A DNA stretch of 64,000 nucleotides from Mansonella perstans (GCA_037074765.1 JBAMDO010000566.1:62001-126000); one strand, 5' to 3'; positions 49,001-62,704 are shown, numbered from the stretch's first letter. Numbers and translations: made by a program. Notes: generated by a model not told the origin, from the letters alone.

Positions 49001-52000
49001 TACTGTCATATGTATTCAAATATAAATATCTCAAATATCAAATAAATTACGGTAGTAAATCTCTTCTCGCTTTGGATAAACTCTCATTATGCAAATGCAA
49101 CTTGATAAGATTAGGTTGCATAACGCAGCCAATTGATGGGCCATGGCTGCATTAGTAGCGATTAATTGATATTTTTTGAGATGAGCCCTGAAGAAGCAAT
49201 CATAACATTGACCGGTAGTCCCGGAAATTAAAATTTGCGAAAATTGGATAAAAATTTTGGATAGTAGAAGTTTTCTCAGACATCTTATATTTCTACTTAG
49301 CATTCCTTAATGCCAAAAGCTTGTTCAATCTTCTCTCTGAAAATATAGTAGCTATCCATCTGATAGTATGCTAACTCTTATTTGAATCTCCACTCCAATA
49401 GCTTTACAGGAGAATCAGTAGATTTTGTCATTTATCTTCATTTGGTTTATAAAAAACATTAGATTTCTTTTATGTTACTTAAAATTCTGCAATATCATAT
49501 TTCATTAATGTATTTTTGAGCATAAAACTTTGAGAATTAAATCATTTAAATATTGAAAGTAAAAAGATGGAAGTTTTGATAAATCACAAATTTATTCTTA
49601 GATTTTTATATCTAAAGGTAGAAATACAGACAGTTTCACAAGTGATTGGACAGATGTGTCGAAAGAAAGGATAGGAAAAATGATTGGAAGAATGTTTTCA
49701 TATATTCTAAAACGAAAATTTATTTAATGTTACTTTTATCATTCCAAATTTATTGCTGTGAAATACAGAGCAGCTTTTTCTTTTTTTTTTTTCGTTTTTT
49801 TAAAAGTTTTTTCTTTTTTTACTTGACTTATGAAAAGTTGAATCAATTAATGATCTGAATTGATTTTCGTATTCATTGCATAAAGTACTTGCAAATTAAC
49901 AGATCTGTTTTTCTGATAGAGAAAGGCATGAATGTTTTTTATGTAAGTATCAGTAATATCTTATTCAAAATTTTTTTTTAAAATATTTTTTGAAAGAGAA
50001 GTATATGTATGGAGTTGTCTTCCAGCGTTTCGATTTATGTACAGATCAACTGTGAATTATGCAAGGAACCGGTAACAACTTTATTATCAAATTCTGAAAT
50101 GCTAATAGATTTTTTTTCTTTTTCATTCCAGGGAAGTGTTAATGGCTGCTTATCATCGGCAGGGTATACATGCACATATGGCACCGACAAATTTGGCAGC
50201 ACCAGTCCAATCGCTTCCACCAACCTATTCATCTTGCACATCGCTTAATTTACCTCCATTCGGATTTCGTAGCACAAATATTTCATCTTCGTCCTCTTTG
50301 GAAGGTAAGAATTCAGTATTGTAGAAATTGCTGAGAAAATATTGCTTTACTTATTGGATGGAGAATTCTGAATGTTTGATTTCAGACTTAAAAAATCTTT
50401 ATTTCACAAAAAAAATGTAAATCAAATGAAAAAACAAATAAACAAAGGAAAAACTATGCCCATATTTATAAATAAAACTAAATTAATATCAAGACTTAGA
50501 ACATCCATGCCGAATATGGCGAGATAATAACTGTATTCCTTATGGAAATTTCAAAAAAATTACTTTTTAGCTAACAAAATCTAAATTTGCTATACTTATT
50601 ATACTAAAAATAAATCTAAATAATCGATCATTTAGATTCATTTTTAATGTTTTTTTTTTTTTTAAATGTTAAGAATATTTTTTTCAATATTTCAAATTTT
50701 TAAAATTTTTTAATATTTGTTCCATATCTTTGGGATTCACCACATTTTTTGTGTTTAGTTCTGAGTTAACTGGAAGTTTTTATAAAACTATTTTACGTTC
50801 AAAAATTTCGATAATTTTAGGTATTATTTTTGAATGTAAACATGTAGAAATATACGTATCTCGCAAGACCTTTAATAAATATAAAAAAGATAAAAATATC
50901 CGGGTCGATACAACCGATTTTCGATTAAACTTGTTTGGTTCAATGCTGTAAAAGATTTGATGTTGCATTCATTTTTCCTCAACTGTGAAACTGTCAAAGA
51001 AATGCAAAAACTCATTTACTATATCGTTTCCATATCACTCCAAAACAATTGTTTTTCATTTCCATCATTACTTGTCGTTAACTGATTGGCGACATTGCCA
51101 GAAATGCACAGTAATATTTTAGCTGTTCAAGTTTGAAATTTTTAATAGTAGCCATTCAAAAAAACTTTATTCTTTTCTTTACTTATTATGAAGCTCCTGG
51201 AAAATGTTCGCTTGTTTTTGTACAGCCTAAAATATGGATTTTATGTGAATCCAGTTAATGAATATAAATGAATGCTGATTTGCTCAGAAGCAAAAAATTT
51301 CGTTTTTCCTAAAGGATGGGTTTTTTAAAAAAATTTCAGACTTTTGAACTTCTTGTTCTTCTTGTTGGTCTTTATCAGGGGTCTGATACAAATTCTTTTT
51401 TCTCGTTAAAATTTATTCATGAATATATTTTACTAATTTGATATTTACTTTCAAGAACTACTTGCAATTTTCAGATTTAGCATTGGATTCATTATTGGGC
51501 AGTGAATATAGTCGGAAGCGTAAAAATGAACGTTCAATAAGCAGTTTGCACACATTTTCCGATAGCGGTACGTCAGTGACCTCCTCAGGTTCTTCGCTGC
51601 AATCAACGTTAATTAGACCTGCACCCTTGATAACTGAAAATGAATCTAGTTTGTTTCATTCCCAACTAATTATCAGTGATTTCCGACATACCGTGGAACA
51701 AGTGCAACATGTACATCCAGTCAAAGTAGGTAACATGGTGCGTTTTATTTAGACTCTTTTTGAGTTTGGTGTTTTTCTTAAGTAATTTGCCAAATGAATT
51801 ATATTTTTAGCAAAATTATGATAGAATCAAGTTTCTATTAGAACAGATTTTTTACTAAAAGTAATAATAGAGCATTTTTTAGGTAAACGGACCTGAGTTA
51901 CAAAACCCGAATACCAGTATGCTTGATCGAAGGTAATTTATTTAATTTGAAATTTGGTTGTAAAATCTGTATATGATATACTCCCAAACGGTTGTTTTTT

Positions 52001-55000
52001 GTAGCTTGTCAGCTACTGAAGTAAGCAGGGACTGTAAGGAAATTATTTTTTTCAGGTTATCGCTTAAGCCTGCTGAAAATGAACATATCGTCACTACTCA
52101 TATTCAGAATTATGGTGGCGTTGTGCATCATACTCAAAAATTGACTAAGAAAGCAAGCGTTAATGGACATACCACAGGACCGTCATCTTCAGCTACACAA
52201 AAAGAAAAGTAGGTGTTTGTTGTTTACATTGGTGTAGTTTTTCGTTCGCATTTATCTTTTTCATTAGATTATATATTATCCTATAGTAAATAGCACTGGA
52301 AAATTTTAATTTTTAGTATATTCTGCTGTTTTTAGGAATCATTCATATCCAGCGAAGTCCAATGCTCGCAGCAGTGTTGCTCCACTCGTTGTAACGGAGG
52401 GTAATTCGGCTGAAAATGTAGACATTGAAACTTTGGAAGATCTGAGATGCGAATGGAAAGGATGCAAAAGAAAATTTACGAGCCAAAAAGTCCTGGTGGA
52501 TCATGTTTTTACTGCTCATATCCAGGTGTCCTTTTTGAAATTTAAGATTCATGCAGTACTTCGAAATACTAATCGTAATTTATGTAAAAAATTTACAGCA
52601 GAATTTTATTATCCTTTTTGAAGGAAATCGTGTGGCGTTAAAGGTGGTAAGAATACCACAAATAGGTTTCATTCTCAGAAAATTGAAAAAGTTCTTATCA
52701 TAAGTGTCTCAATTGAAAGCATATGAAGTTACAAATCAATTTGCTTATGAGGTTAAGTTGCAACTGAGAACATTAAGTCTACATGCATATATTGTGAAAT
52801 GACACAGACACTATTTCTTCTAAAGACTTATCAGTAGTAATTTTTTAGACAACGAAGGTTTATACATGTTTGTGGGAAGGATGTAAACGAGAAGAAGCAT
52901 TCAAGGCTCAATATATGCTTGTTGTACATGTTAGACGTCACACTGGTGAAAAACCTAACGTTTGTACGGTATGTTTGCTTCACTTTATATTGAATGTAAT
53001 GCTCCAAATATAATTGGAATTCAACTGCATGTGGAACATAGTCCGGTTCTTTCTATTTGGATCTGAACTGATTGCTTGTGACATCAATATATTTGCTAAT
53101 TTTTATTTGAATCTAAAGCGATAGCTCTATTTTTTTTTGTTCCCGACTTGGTTGCATTATTTCTCTTGTTCAAAATTGCCAATTTTGGAAGCGAAATTTG
53201 TAAAAAAGTTCGCAAATTTGATTTAATTTTCCAGCGAATAAATCGAATTTTCCAGCGTAATCGATCTTGTTCATAGATAACATATTTTGTTAAAAAGTTT
53301 TTTCTAGTATCCTGGTTGTGATAAATCATACAGCCGATTGGAAAATTTAAAAACGCATGTGCGAACACATACCGGTGAACGTCCGTATCGATGTGAATTT
53401 CCAGAATGTGGTAAGGCTTTTAGCAATGCATCTGATCGGGCAAAGCATCAGAATCGCACACACTCTGATACGGTAATTAAAGTTTCTTTTTTCTTTTTTT
53501 TGACATAGATTTAGAATTTGTTTCTTTCAGTGTAAATATATTTACGAAAAACTAATTCAATTTATGATTTAATTATTTTTTCATTTCATTTGTCAAAGTT
53601 CTCTTCAAGTTTATTTATGAATATTTTTTCAATTTCAGAAACCATATCAATGCATGATAAATGATTGTATAAAAAGTTACACAGATCCTTCATCACTGAG
53701 GAAACATATTAAGTCGGTTCATGGTGATGAAGCCTATGAATTAGCAAAAAAGAACAAAGTGTACCCGAAGCGACGTAATGATGCGGCATCAGACACAACT
53801 CAGTCTTCATCATCGAAGTAAGAGTCCTTGCTTTCCATGATTCAGTTTGAATTGAATTTGACAGAATTATTACCTTCGCTTGTTTTCTTTATTATCATTC
53901 CATGCCTTCCACTAAACTTTTAAATGTTTATATATATTAGAAGATTCAAACAGAATTCTTCTTTCCTCGATCTTACTTATGTCTGGTATTGAAGTTTCAC
54001 AAAAGTTTTCTTTTCGAAAAAAGTCTATTTTTTCAGGAGTGTTGTTGATAAGACTAACGATGATAGTGACGATGAAATATATCGCATCAACTCACCGACA
54101 CAGATGCTGTTATCTACTTGCATGCGTACTGTCGAAAAAAGTAAGCTGGTTTACGAATTATTCAATATTTAGTACCAGATTTGTCTTGGATATTTGGCGT
54201 ACTCAAATCTAATTTTCAGTTAATGAAAACACACCTGGAGAGAGAATTCGAACGGGCAAAAAGAAACGTCCGAAACGGACACCTCCTTATTCTGATGTCT
54301 GCGTCAACGCTCAGTATACTTCTAGGTAAACATTTACGTTTACTTACGTAACACAGACCATTACGTGCACAAGTAGTCTTATCCTTTTCCGATCCGCTCT
54401 GTTTTCTGAATGCCAAATATTTCCGGGTTTGTGTTTTTATAAAGTACATTTTGTTTTAAATGTTTTAAAGCATGTATAAAAACTGTCATCATGTATTTTA
54501 GTGTTGATCCATCATCTCCTGATTCTAATGGCCTCAGCGGGCAAACAATAGCATCAGTTAATTCAAGTAGTGGTTCCGATACAGTACAGGTTCCATATCC
54601 TTCAAACGAAACGAACAACAATGGAAACAATGTATCTGTGCTTGGTGGTCGTAGAGATTTTTGCGTTGATCGTTTCCTTCAAAACAAAGGTTTATTTGTT
54701 TCTCTTTAATTTTAATGAAGTTGTTTCAAGATTCTAGGAAAAGAAAAACCAGAGAGAAAAGAATTTAAGAATTCTAAAAAAGATTCCTCATTACTCATTG
54801 GCGACTTACCTATTTCATGTCATTTTTACTCATTAAAAACTGATCTGCAGGACATTTCGATGATAGAAGCCTTGATGGAAGTATATCTCATCACGAATGT
54901 CAGACTCGTTATGATGACTCATCACCGTCGCCACCTTCGGCAAAGAACGACGAAGTGGCGAAGTATCAGAAAGGTTTGTTTACTTTTTTTTGACTTCTTT

Positions 55001-56926
55001 GTCATTATTAATTAGCTTTGGTAATTCATCTTGAAGGGAAAGATAGACAAACACCATGATTTTTCACTCCAGTGCTTCTTAAACAGTACATGAAGTTCAA
55101 GAAAATTCAGTATCATATGACATCTTCGGTTAAGTGTCCAAACAGCGACTTCTTTCAGACCTTGAAGAATACATGTACAATCCTGAAAGAGCATCTTCGA
55201 TAGTGCGAAATGCGTCGCTTGATTGTAATGTTGTTGGTGTTACTGTGGGTCATTCAGTCTTGCCGAGTCAGAAGTTCGTGAATATTTTGAAAAGTTTTCA
55301 AGATTTTTCGAGCTAATACAAGGAAAAGATTTAAAGAGGCAAATATCAGAACGTAGAATTAAGGGTAATTTGATGAAATTAGTTAGTCTTTCAGCATATA
55401 ATGGTGATATTTCAGCCGTTCGGTGGAACAGGTCGCTTATGCTATGGAACGCTTTAATTTACAACCAACACCAAATGTTCGCCGTCCGGTAAATCAACAT
55501 ATTCAACGGCAAGGATATTATAGCAATCCGGTACAGTGCCATATCTCATATTTTATTGCATTTTGAAAGAGAAGGATGTCAGAATTGAAGTGACAAGTTT
55601 TTTTTTAATATAAATTGATCATTTTGTGATGTAGTCATAATTTCCATATGCTTGAGTAATTTTTCGCAGTATGATGGTGATTACGAAGATTTCGATCCGA
55701 TGGATCCATATCCGACTTCTGTTGGTGATAGTAGTAGTGTGATTGCAGCTATAACTCCACCAACTGTCCACAGAAAGTGTAGGCCTTTCCTTTCACTCTA
55801 TAATTTTTTCTATTTTTTACATTTCTGTATCCAAAATTTTATCATGCATTATTGGCTTTGAATACACGAACTCGCATTATTTACAAATTTATTCTGATTT
55901 TTTCCTCGAAATGAAGTTTAAATGATGAAAATGGATGAGGAGTCGTGAATTTTATGAGTTCCAGATTCCCCTGTAACTGTTGTTGAACAAGCGGTACAGA
56001 CTTACGATTGGGGAGTACCGCTGAAGGAGATCGATGTAACTATACCTGTTCAAGTTCAAACATTACCTTCGGAAACTATAGAAACAGAAAAAGAACCAAC
56101 GATGGTGAGTTTTTTTATTTGCTAAAATTTAGATTTTATTTTTGATATAGCAATTTCCCGCTTTCTAGAAACCTCTCCTGCGCATTTTTGAGTGATAGCA
56201 GTTTGTTATCATCGAAATTGGGTAAATATGTTTCCAGAAATTCTTACAAACCATGAATCAAGCGAATAGTAAACGTTTAGGTGCTCTGACATTGGTTGTT
56301 TACTACTTATTGCGTATATTTTTTGAATTCCTTATTTGAGATTTTGAGCTAGGTTTTGCATGTTTTATTGAAATCATTTGCAGACATGCTTAACACCGAT
56401 GAAATTGCCAATGCAGCGGCGAGAAGGAGTACAAGATGATCTCTATACATATAATAGTAGTACTACTGCAACACCGGCAACACTTTCTTCTCACCATTCA
56501 ATGAAAATTAAAAATAAACAAGAGTGTGGTACTTACAAAACCGAACAAATAGGTTGTTGCTATATGTCTGAATGAAATTGCTGTAAATAATTTTTGTAGT
56601 CGTTACCTGTTATTGTGCTACTGTCATGTTCGTTATTCTGTTGCGAAGAATGATGTTCGTGGTCTATCAGTGGTATTATAATTAATCATAGCACGACGAT
56701 TATCTTTTAGGTTTCTTAGGTTCAAAAGTAGCTTTAGAACAGAATAGTTTGTAAATGTACTTTTTCTGACGAACTTTTGAACTTACTTTTTTTAGATACA
56801 GGAAGATAATAAATTTAAGAGAGCTTCTGTTTAATCGTGGGTAGAGCAGTTAGAAGAAGCTATTATTAGTCTTTCTTAACGAAAGAAGCTTGATTAGAAA
56901 GAAACTTCTTTTAAAAAAATTTTAGT

Positions 56927-56961
<35 letters not shown>

Positions 56962-58893
56962 AAGAGTAGAGGTTTTGCAGAGAAGCAATGTTCAGCAACC
57001 GGGACACAGCAGTCAAGTTCTGTGACTGATAGAAATTATTGCACGGAATCGTTACCGACAAACGATTTTACATCAGATCCTGTACTTCCAAATGTTCATA
57101 TGCAACAGATGCTTGGTGGTACGGTAGATCCACAGTATCCGATATCCCCAAGTACGTACGATCATTCGGCAGTACCTTATGGGAGCCAATATACGGACCC
57201 ATTAATGATGTCTTCTTGTATGCAAATCAACACCGATAATGTAAGTATATAAACGTTTTACGGGATTTTTATCGTTACAGGTGCTTGTGAATTTGATCGC
57301 TTATTCGTTTGTGTTTATTTGTATCTGTGCTTTATTTGCGTATCTCTTCTTTGTATTGTGCATGTCTGTGCCCACTTTTTTGTTTTTAAATGGAAAACTT
57401 TCTTTTGATGTATTTTTTTTTTTTGTTTAATTTCATTACCTTTGTTTTACTTTTTGATGACTTTTTTAAGCATTTAGCTTCATGTTTCTCCTTTGCTGAT
57501 ATGTGCAGGTTCATAAGGCTCGGTATTTCATAAGGTTCATAAGGTTCGCTACCTGCAGGTTCATAACGTTCATAAGGATGCATTATTCGAAAAACAGTTA
57601 TAGACATTTTGATTCCCAGAGTCAGAAAAGTGAAAGTAAATATATTCATTTTCTTCGAGTTTATGTCTCTTTAATTCTCTTCCGATTAGCTTGACAAATT
57701 CCGGATTAAGATTTCATGCACTTATAATTTCTACACTTAAATTTGACCCACTGCAGAGTACACTGTTTGAATATTTGTTTTTCATTGCTTATTCTTCGCA
57801 TGAAGTACTACTTATCAATTAAACTTTCCTTTTTTGCTTCCTACTTTTCCTGCACGTTCGTGGTTTCAGTTATATTAATTCAGTGTACCATTTATAAATG
57901 CATAACTTTTCAAAATATAACACTTTCGTCATTGCAATTTGTTCTTTCTTAATTACAAGCATGTAACGTTTTGATAAATCTTGTGGAATATGGACTGTTG
58001 ATATTTCAGTCTAGATACGGAACAGATAGTTTCAATGTAACGGACCCACATTCGAGCAGACTACGAATCGAAATGGTAATTTCCGGACCTTGTATCATTT
58101 TTGAATGATAGCATAAGGATTGTCATGTAAAATAGTTCATGGTTTTAAACTTTGTTTGAAAGCCAGATGTACTCGATGTAGTAATGGACTATCTTGAGAT
58201 AAAGCTGGAATTTACATCGATTTTACACTGCTGGAAAAATTCGACAAAAGCTTTGAAAGTTTTCATCATTCGAAAAGCTTGTTCAATTTTGCAAACTCTG
58301 GATCAACAATTCTTTGAATGAATAAATTGGAAAAAATGATTAGACATGGATCTGTTTATCAGAGTCTAATACTTAACTTTATCCCATGTGCGAAACTGTG
58401 ATGAAATGCAGTAACGCCACGAATAGTGTCGAATACTGAAAACGATAAAATAGTCTTGATAATTCTGTTGATATAAATTTAAGTTCTCCTGATGCAATAA
58501 TTTTTGCAAAATTAGTTAATTTTTTTTCATAAACCATTCTCCGATAAGGGAGAACCATTTTTTTTAAATTGGTTTCGCGCTGTAGGCTTATGTACTTGTC
58601 AAAGCAGTCTTACTATTGCTGGAATAATTAGGAATGAATGTTTTTTTCCAGAAATTATAAGACCAGCTTAAATGTTTGAATGGTCGTGTAGATTTAATCA
58701 TAAAGAAAAATTGTAGCCGGAAAAAGACTCACTGCAAGATCTTGGTAACGATGATTTATTTGGTGATTTGGCTGGCATGGATCCGATTGTTCTCAGCAAT
58801 GTCAATGAACTGACATCTTCATTTGAAAGTATTGAGCTGAGGAATATAGAAGCAGAAAGATTGAATGTGGATGAACAACCAACTACAGAATGA
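46073..58893 (+). CDS. tra-1: TRA-1, GLI-family five-zinc-finger transcription factor, 1110 aa
   Basis: Exons: 46073-46234, 46566-46783, 50132-50304, 51475-51725, 51883-51932, 52056-52208, 52336-52525, 52849-52968, 53308-53472, 53639-53817, 54037-54140, 54220-54325, 54502-54689, 54851-54973, 55159-55273, 55416-55530, 55670-55778, 55965-56104, 56384-56552, 56981-57240, 58010-58075 and 58717-58893. Five C2H2 fingers span about residues 374-523. Fingers 3-5 carry the GLI signatures [32 protein letters not shown] and [16 protein letters not shown], and finger 2 has [20 protein letters not shown] proteins end the Hedgehog pathway. In nematodes TRA-1 is the terminal regulator of somatic sex. The N-terminus is Ala/Ser-rich, a basic [10 protein letters not shown] after the fingers may aid nuclear import, and the C-terminus has an acidic [12 protein letters not shown] motif. 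Exon 15 has two possible acceptors (55135 or 55159) and a weak GTTCGT donor. Intron 2 (3.3 kb) is the longest. Confidence 0.93.
56553..56575 (+). other. tra-1: read-through end of tra-1 exon 19: possible short isoform
   Basis: If the donor at 56553 (GTTGTT, weak) is not used, translation runs GCCYMSE and stops at TGA 56573-56575. That would give a TRA-1 lacking the last three exons. The next acceptor follows a T32 tract. Confidence 0.3.
56929..56960. repeat. tra-1: poly-T tract (32 bases) in tra-1 intron 19
   Basis: Uninterrupted T run ending 20 bases before the exon 20 acceptor GGTTTTGCAG (56971-56980). Its length is probably unstable and may affect splicing. Confidence 0.9.
57505..57577. 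repeat. tra-1: GTTCATAAG decamer cluster in tra-1 intron 20
   Basis: Five or six copies of GGTTCATAAG and close variants occur in 73 bp, including two TGCAGGTTCATAA starts about 50 bp apart. In the reverse frame this gives a YEP/YER-rich peptide with no gene support. Confidence 0.75.
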
Positions 58894-60844
58894 ACCATTT
58901 AGTATTCGGTGGTAAGTTTTTATGTATATTTTTACCCTGCTTTAGAGGTATACAGAAGAAATTTGCTTATACTCATCATCTCTCAGCGTGGATTGCATTT
59001 AATATTGAATTTTTTTTAATGAAAAATGGTTTATGATTTTGATTTAGATTTGCAAGTGCTATTTTAATAATTATTTTATGCAGTCTTATGGTCTATATCT
59101 AATCAACAACATATCGCTGAAAGATATACACATTCATGAAACTGCAATGATTGAAGGCACGTACAACAAATGTACAAAGAGAATTAAAGTGAAACATGAA
59201 AGAAATTTTAAAAGCCTACCGCAAGAATGTATGAGCAGAGAACAGCGATGACATGGCATAAAAGTATAAACAAGCTTATTTATTTGATGCGTAAATTTTA
59301 ATCAAGTTCACTATCAGGACAATTATATTGTATGTCGTCAATGTATCGATAATTATCGTCTATTCAACTATAATAGAGGACTATTTTGTGCCTCTATGAG
59401 TTTTTTTTTTTTTTTTTTTTTTTTAATTTTTGTATTTCTGGAATAATACCGATGATTAAGTTGATGTAATACTTGCTCTGAACAACTCTGCTCTTCTTCC
59501 TTTCCGGGTAATATAAACATGTATTAAAATAATATTCTTTTTATTATTCATTTTAACGTTATGCATGCAAGCGAAGTACAGAGAAAATTCATTATTTATC
59601 GGGTTTCTTTTATCTACTTATAGCTATCTCTCCTTCATATTCTCTGTTTTCAAAAATTTTTCAATTATTAATATCCTTTCTTCCTTCATCTTTTACTTTA
59701 CATCTTAGTCATTTTAGTAACACATTCGTGATGGTACATATTTTTCATACCTTTATCAAAATCTTAGTTTCGCAAAATTTGTGTAAAATGAATTCAAATT
59801 TTTAGATCTGTAAAGTAAAGAAATTAAATTGCTAATGAAATACTGAAAGAAGGGCTGGAAAATCTAACTATTGTCTTTCCTTTTTTTTTTTTTTTTTTTT
59901 GGAAATATTATCATTAAACATACTTCTAAAACAATACATCAGAAAAGCATCTGTCATTCTGGTTGTATAAGCAAAAAATGGTTGTAAATCCAAAGTCTGA
60001 CTGGTAGTCTGGTAATATCAGTTAAATTAGGTCTAAAAACAGTCAATCTATCTAAAAATTATGGTTTCGTTAATTTACATATATTTACATCTAAAGTAGA
60101 AATCCAGAACCATATTTATCCATCCAGAATTGTTCTAATAGAAAAGCTTCATTTCCTTTCACGTCATTTTTATCTATCGTTTTACGGTCGTTGTTATGTT
60201 TCTTCGGCCATCATTTTTTCAATTTTTCTTATCATTTTATACTATTGTCAACTTTATAATTTTGCTTGTATTTTTTCATTTTGTATTTTCAACAGATTTA
60301 TTTAAGCTCGTATTAAATACGTGAAACATTTCAATTTATTTTTTCAAATAAACGATATTGTGTGTGAAATTCGAATAAATTTCTCAAATTTGTTAAGTTT
60401 TTCTCTGACATCATATTTTGCGTGATAGAGTTTTCTCATTGTGGATGCTTTTATGAAAGTTATTTGGCAAAGCAAATTAGCTGAAAAAAATTCAAGAAAT
60501 ACAGAAATGTTAGATGATTGGAAAATGGTTCCACATAATTAATTAGCTACCTTGGGGTAGGATTTTTTTTTTAGGATCCACAGATGAAAACAAGAAAGTA
60601 TGGTCGTCTTAAATTTTCATACAGAAATACTGCCATACAGTGGGGGGAATACACAGTTTACAGAAATTTCTGATCCATCCTACAGGTCGAAATCTCGGTA
60701 GAAACCACCGGGATCTCAAACTGGATTATGCTTCGTTCTGTAAAGAGCTTTGAGAGTGTCTAAACGATCTGACTTGATGAAATCAAGAAGTCTTTTGGCA
60801 TCAAGTATTCAAAACTTCAAATTTCTTAATAGTGTAATTTCTAA
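58894..60844. other. tra-1 3' UTR and spacer
   Basis: Contains T24 at 59401-59424 and T20 at 59881-59900. No coding exon was recognised on the plus strand. The tra-1 poly(A) site could not be placed because no clear AATAAA lies within the first few hundred bases. Confidence 0.5.
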
Positions 60845-60976
60845 TTACAATCGCTGAAATCTCCTCGTGAAGTATCTCGATAATTGGTGTTTAGAGAATG
60901 CACATTTAGCATTATGCTGATGCTTCCAGAAGCAGTTGAAGCGTTTGGTGCTAGGAACCACTGTTAGACGAAACAT
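60845..60976 (-). CDS. possible short minus-strand gene, Arg/Lys-rich N-terminus
   Basis: ATG at 60976 opens a 43-codon frame beginning MFRLTVVPSTKRFNCFWKH and ending SRYFTRRFQRL, then TAA at 60845. The R/K/S/F-rich, acid-free composition resembles a mitochondrial presequence. A donor TT|GTAATT within the last codons can join, after a 57-base intron ending CCAAAAG, a frame reading LLDFIKSDRLDTLKALYRTK. That frame meets TGA soon after. Continuation beyond this point is unresolved, and the whole model may be chance or a decayed gene. Confidence 0.2.
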   Translation of the reverse strand: MFRLTVVPSTKRFNCFWKHQHNAKCAFSKHQLSRYFTRRFQRL

Positions 60977-61593
60977 TTTGTTGCATTTTTTTGGGATGGA
61001 AGCAATTCCTTTCGAAAAATCGAGAAAAAAAACACAAATATGTTAGTTAATTATCACCAATACATGGATGATAAATTTTTCAGAATTTCTCTTCTTGTAT
61101 TCTTCATATTTCTTATATTTCATTATCTCAAACTTTTGCTTACAACAATGACTCTACAGTGAACTGAAATCTGTTCAGCTTATAGACTAGAATAAGCAGT
61201 TTGACGGCATCCTGTTGGTACCATTTACCGAAAGAAATACTTCAAGAACTTAACGGATAGTTTTATTGTAACTGTGAAAAATATGTTTTTCACTCATCTT
61301 TTTGATTTGAACTGTTGTTAACTTTATTTGGAATTCAAATTCTAAGGACTTGAACTTTTTTTCAATTTGTACTTTGGAAATTAGACATAACCTAGTTGGG
61401 TATGATTAAGTCTGAACTAGTTTTGAAGACTTACAAATTTTTTACTGCAAAACTTGGGAAATATATATGAAAAAGATCTTGAAACATTTGTTCCGTCCAT
61501 TTTTCTTTCGCTATTTTTTCGTCAGCAAATTGGATGTTCATAGAGTAATAACGATTGTTTAATTTATTATTCACAACAACATGTGGAAAATAC

Positions 61594-61775
61594 TTTGTGA
61601 AGAACTTCAGGTGCTTTTTTCCCACTTCTTAAATATTTCAGCACATTCTAGAAAATGACAATTGAGTAGATTCTAAATTCGAAACATTCAACTTCCTATT
61701 CAGCAAAAAGTTTCCAGTCCATCGAGTTTAATTTCATTCAATTACCTTTCTAAGTTGATCATTGAATATTCCCAT
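61594..61775 (-). CDS. possible first two exons of a minus-strand gene
   Basis: ATG at 61775 opens MGIFNDQLRK (exon 61775-61746), then donor GTAATT. Acceptor TTTTCTAG precedes exon 61647-61594, encoding NVLKYLRSGKKAPEVLHK, then donor GTATTT. Phases agree (0/0). No clear third exon was found, and I recognise no family. It would be divergent from SRP9. Confidence 0.2.
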
Positions 61776-62695
61776 AGTCAATAATTTATATTATTTATTT
61801 CCAAGCGACATAATGAATTGACAAATCTAATGAAATTAAAATGTTTTCCATTTTCGTTTTTGTGTAAATCTATTTCAGTATGCTCAACATATCAAAGATA
61901 TCAATATTTTGATATTGCCGTGCCAAATTTGAAATAAAATAATATAAGTTTAATTTGGATAAAAATTGTATTCACAGTCATAATTAAAAAGTGAGCCTCA
62001 CTATTCTCATGATGCTATGCACTATTTCATTAATTATATTAAAATATTTCAAATTTAGTAAAATTGGGAGTGGAAAACAAAGAGAAGTTTTGCCATGGAA
62101 GTAAGCATTACTGATGGCAATATTTGACAAATGACAGATGACCGGTACAGAAGAACTATTGAAATGCAAGTCTGTAGGATTAAACAAACTGTTTTACTTT
62201 TCTTTTCAAATTTACGACTTTAAATATAAGAAAATTTAATTCTTTTGAAATTATTCTCACAGAATTGCACATTTCACACGAAAACTTGTAATCAACCTGA
62301 AATCCTAATAGTCTGTTAATTCAATAATACAATACTTAGTTCCTTCAGAGAATGAAAATTATCACAATGACCCTTACAGGTCAACAAATAATCTATGTCT
62401 TGTTTTTAATGGACCACAACTGTCTAAGTATGATGTGAAAATATTTGTCCCAAAAGGTGAATTTTTGAAGAGAGATTGATGTTTGTTAGGTATGTAAGTA
62501 AGATTGGAAGTTAGATTAATTTATTAAATGATTTGAATTTATTTTAATATTCTTTACTTATTGTTGATTTGTAGATTACAAATTGATTCGCTTTGTAACT
62601 ATTTCAATAAAAGATTATTGTAATGTAATGCAATTTCTTGCATTACAAAGCTTGCGATTTCAAATTAAAAATTTTTTTGTTTAGTTTCAAACTGT

Positions 62696-62704
62696 AAGTT
62701 TCAG
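62696..62704 (+). promoter_or_regulatory. probable trans-splice acceptor of SRP9
   Basis: AAGTTTCAG ends at 62704, 20 bases before the SRP9 ATG at 62725. This is a normal leader length after nematode trans-splicing and supports that start. Confidence 0.5.

Noticed and set aside
49646..49858. 70-codon frame in tra-1 intron 2
   Set aside because: Ends in a poly-Phe translation of a T run, with no splice support.
57386..57649. Minus-strand frame with YEP/YER repeats
   Set aside because: Produced by the GTTCATAAG decamer repeat and a poly-T tract inside tra-1 intron 20.
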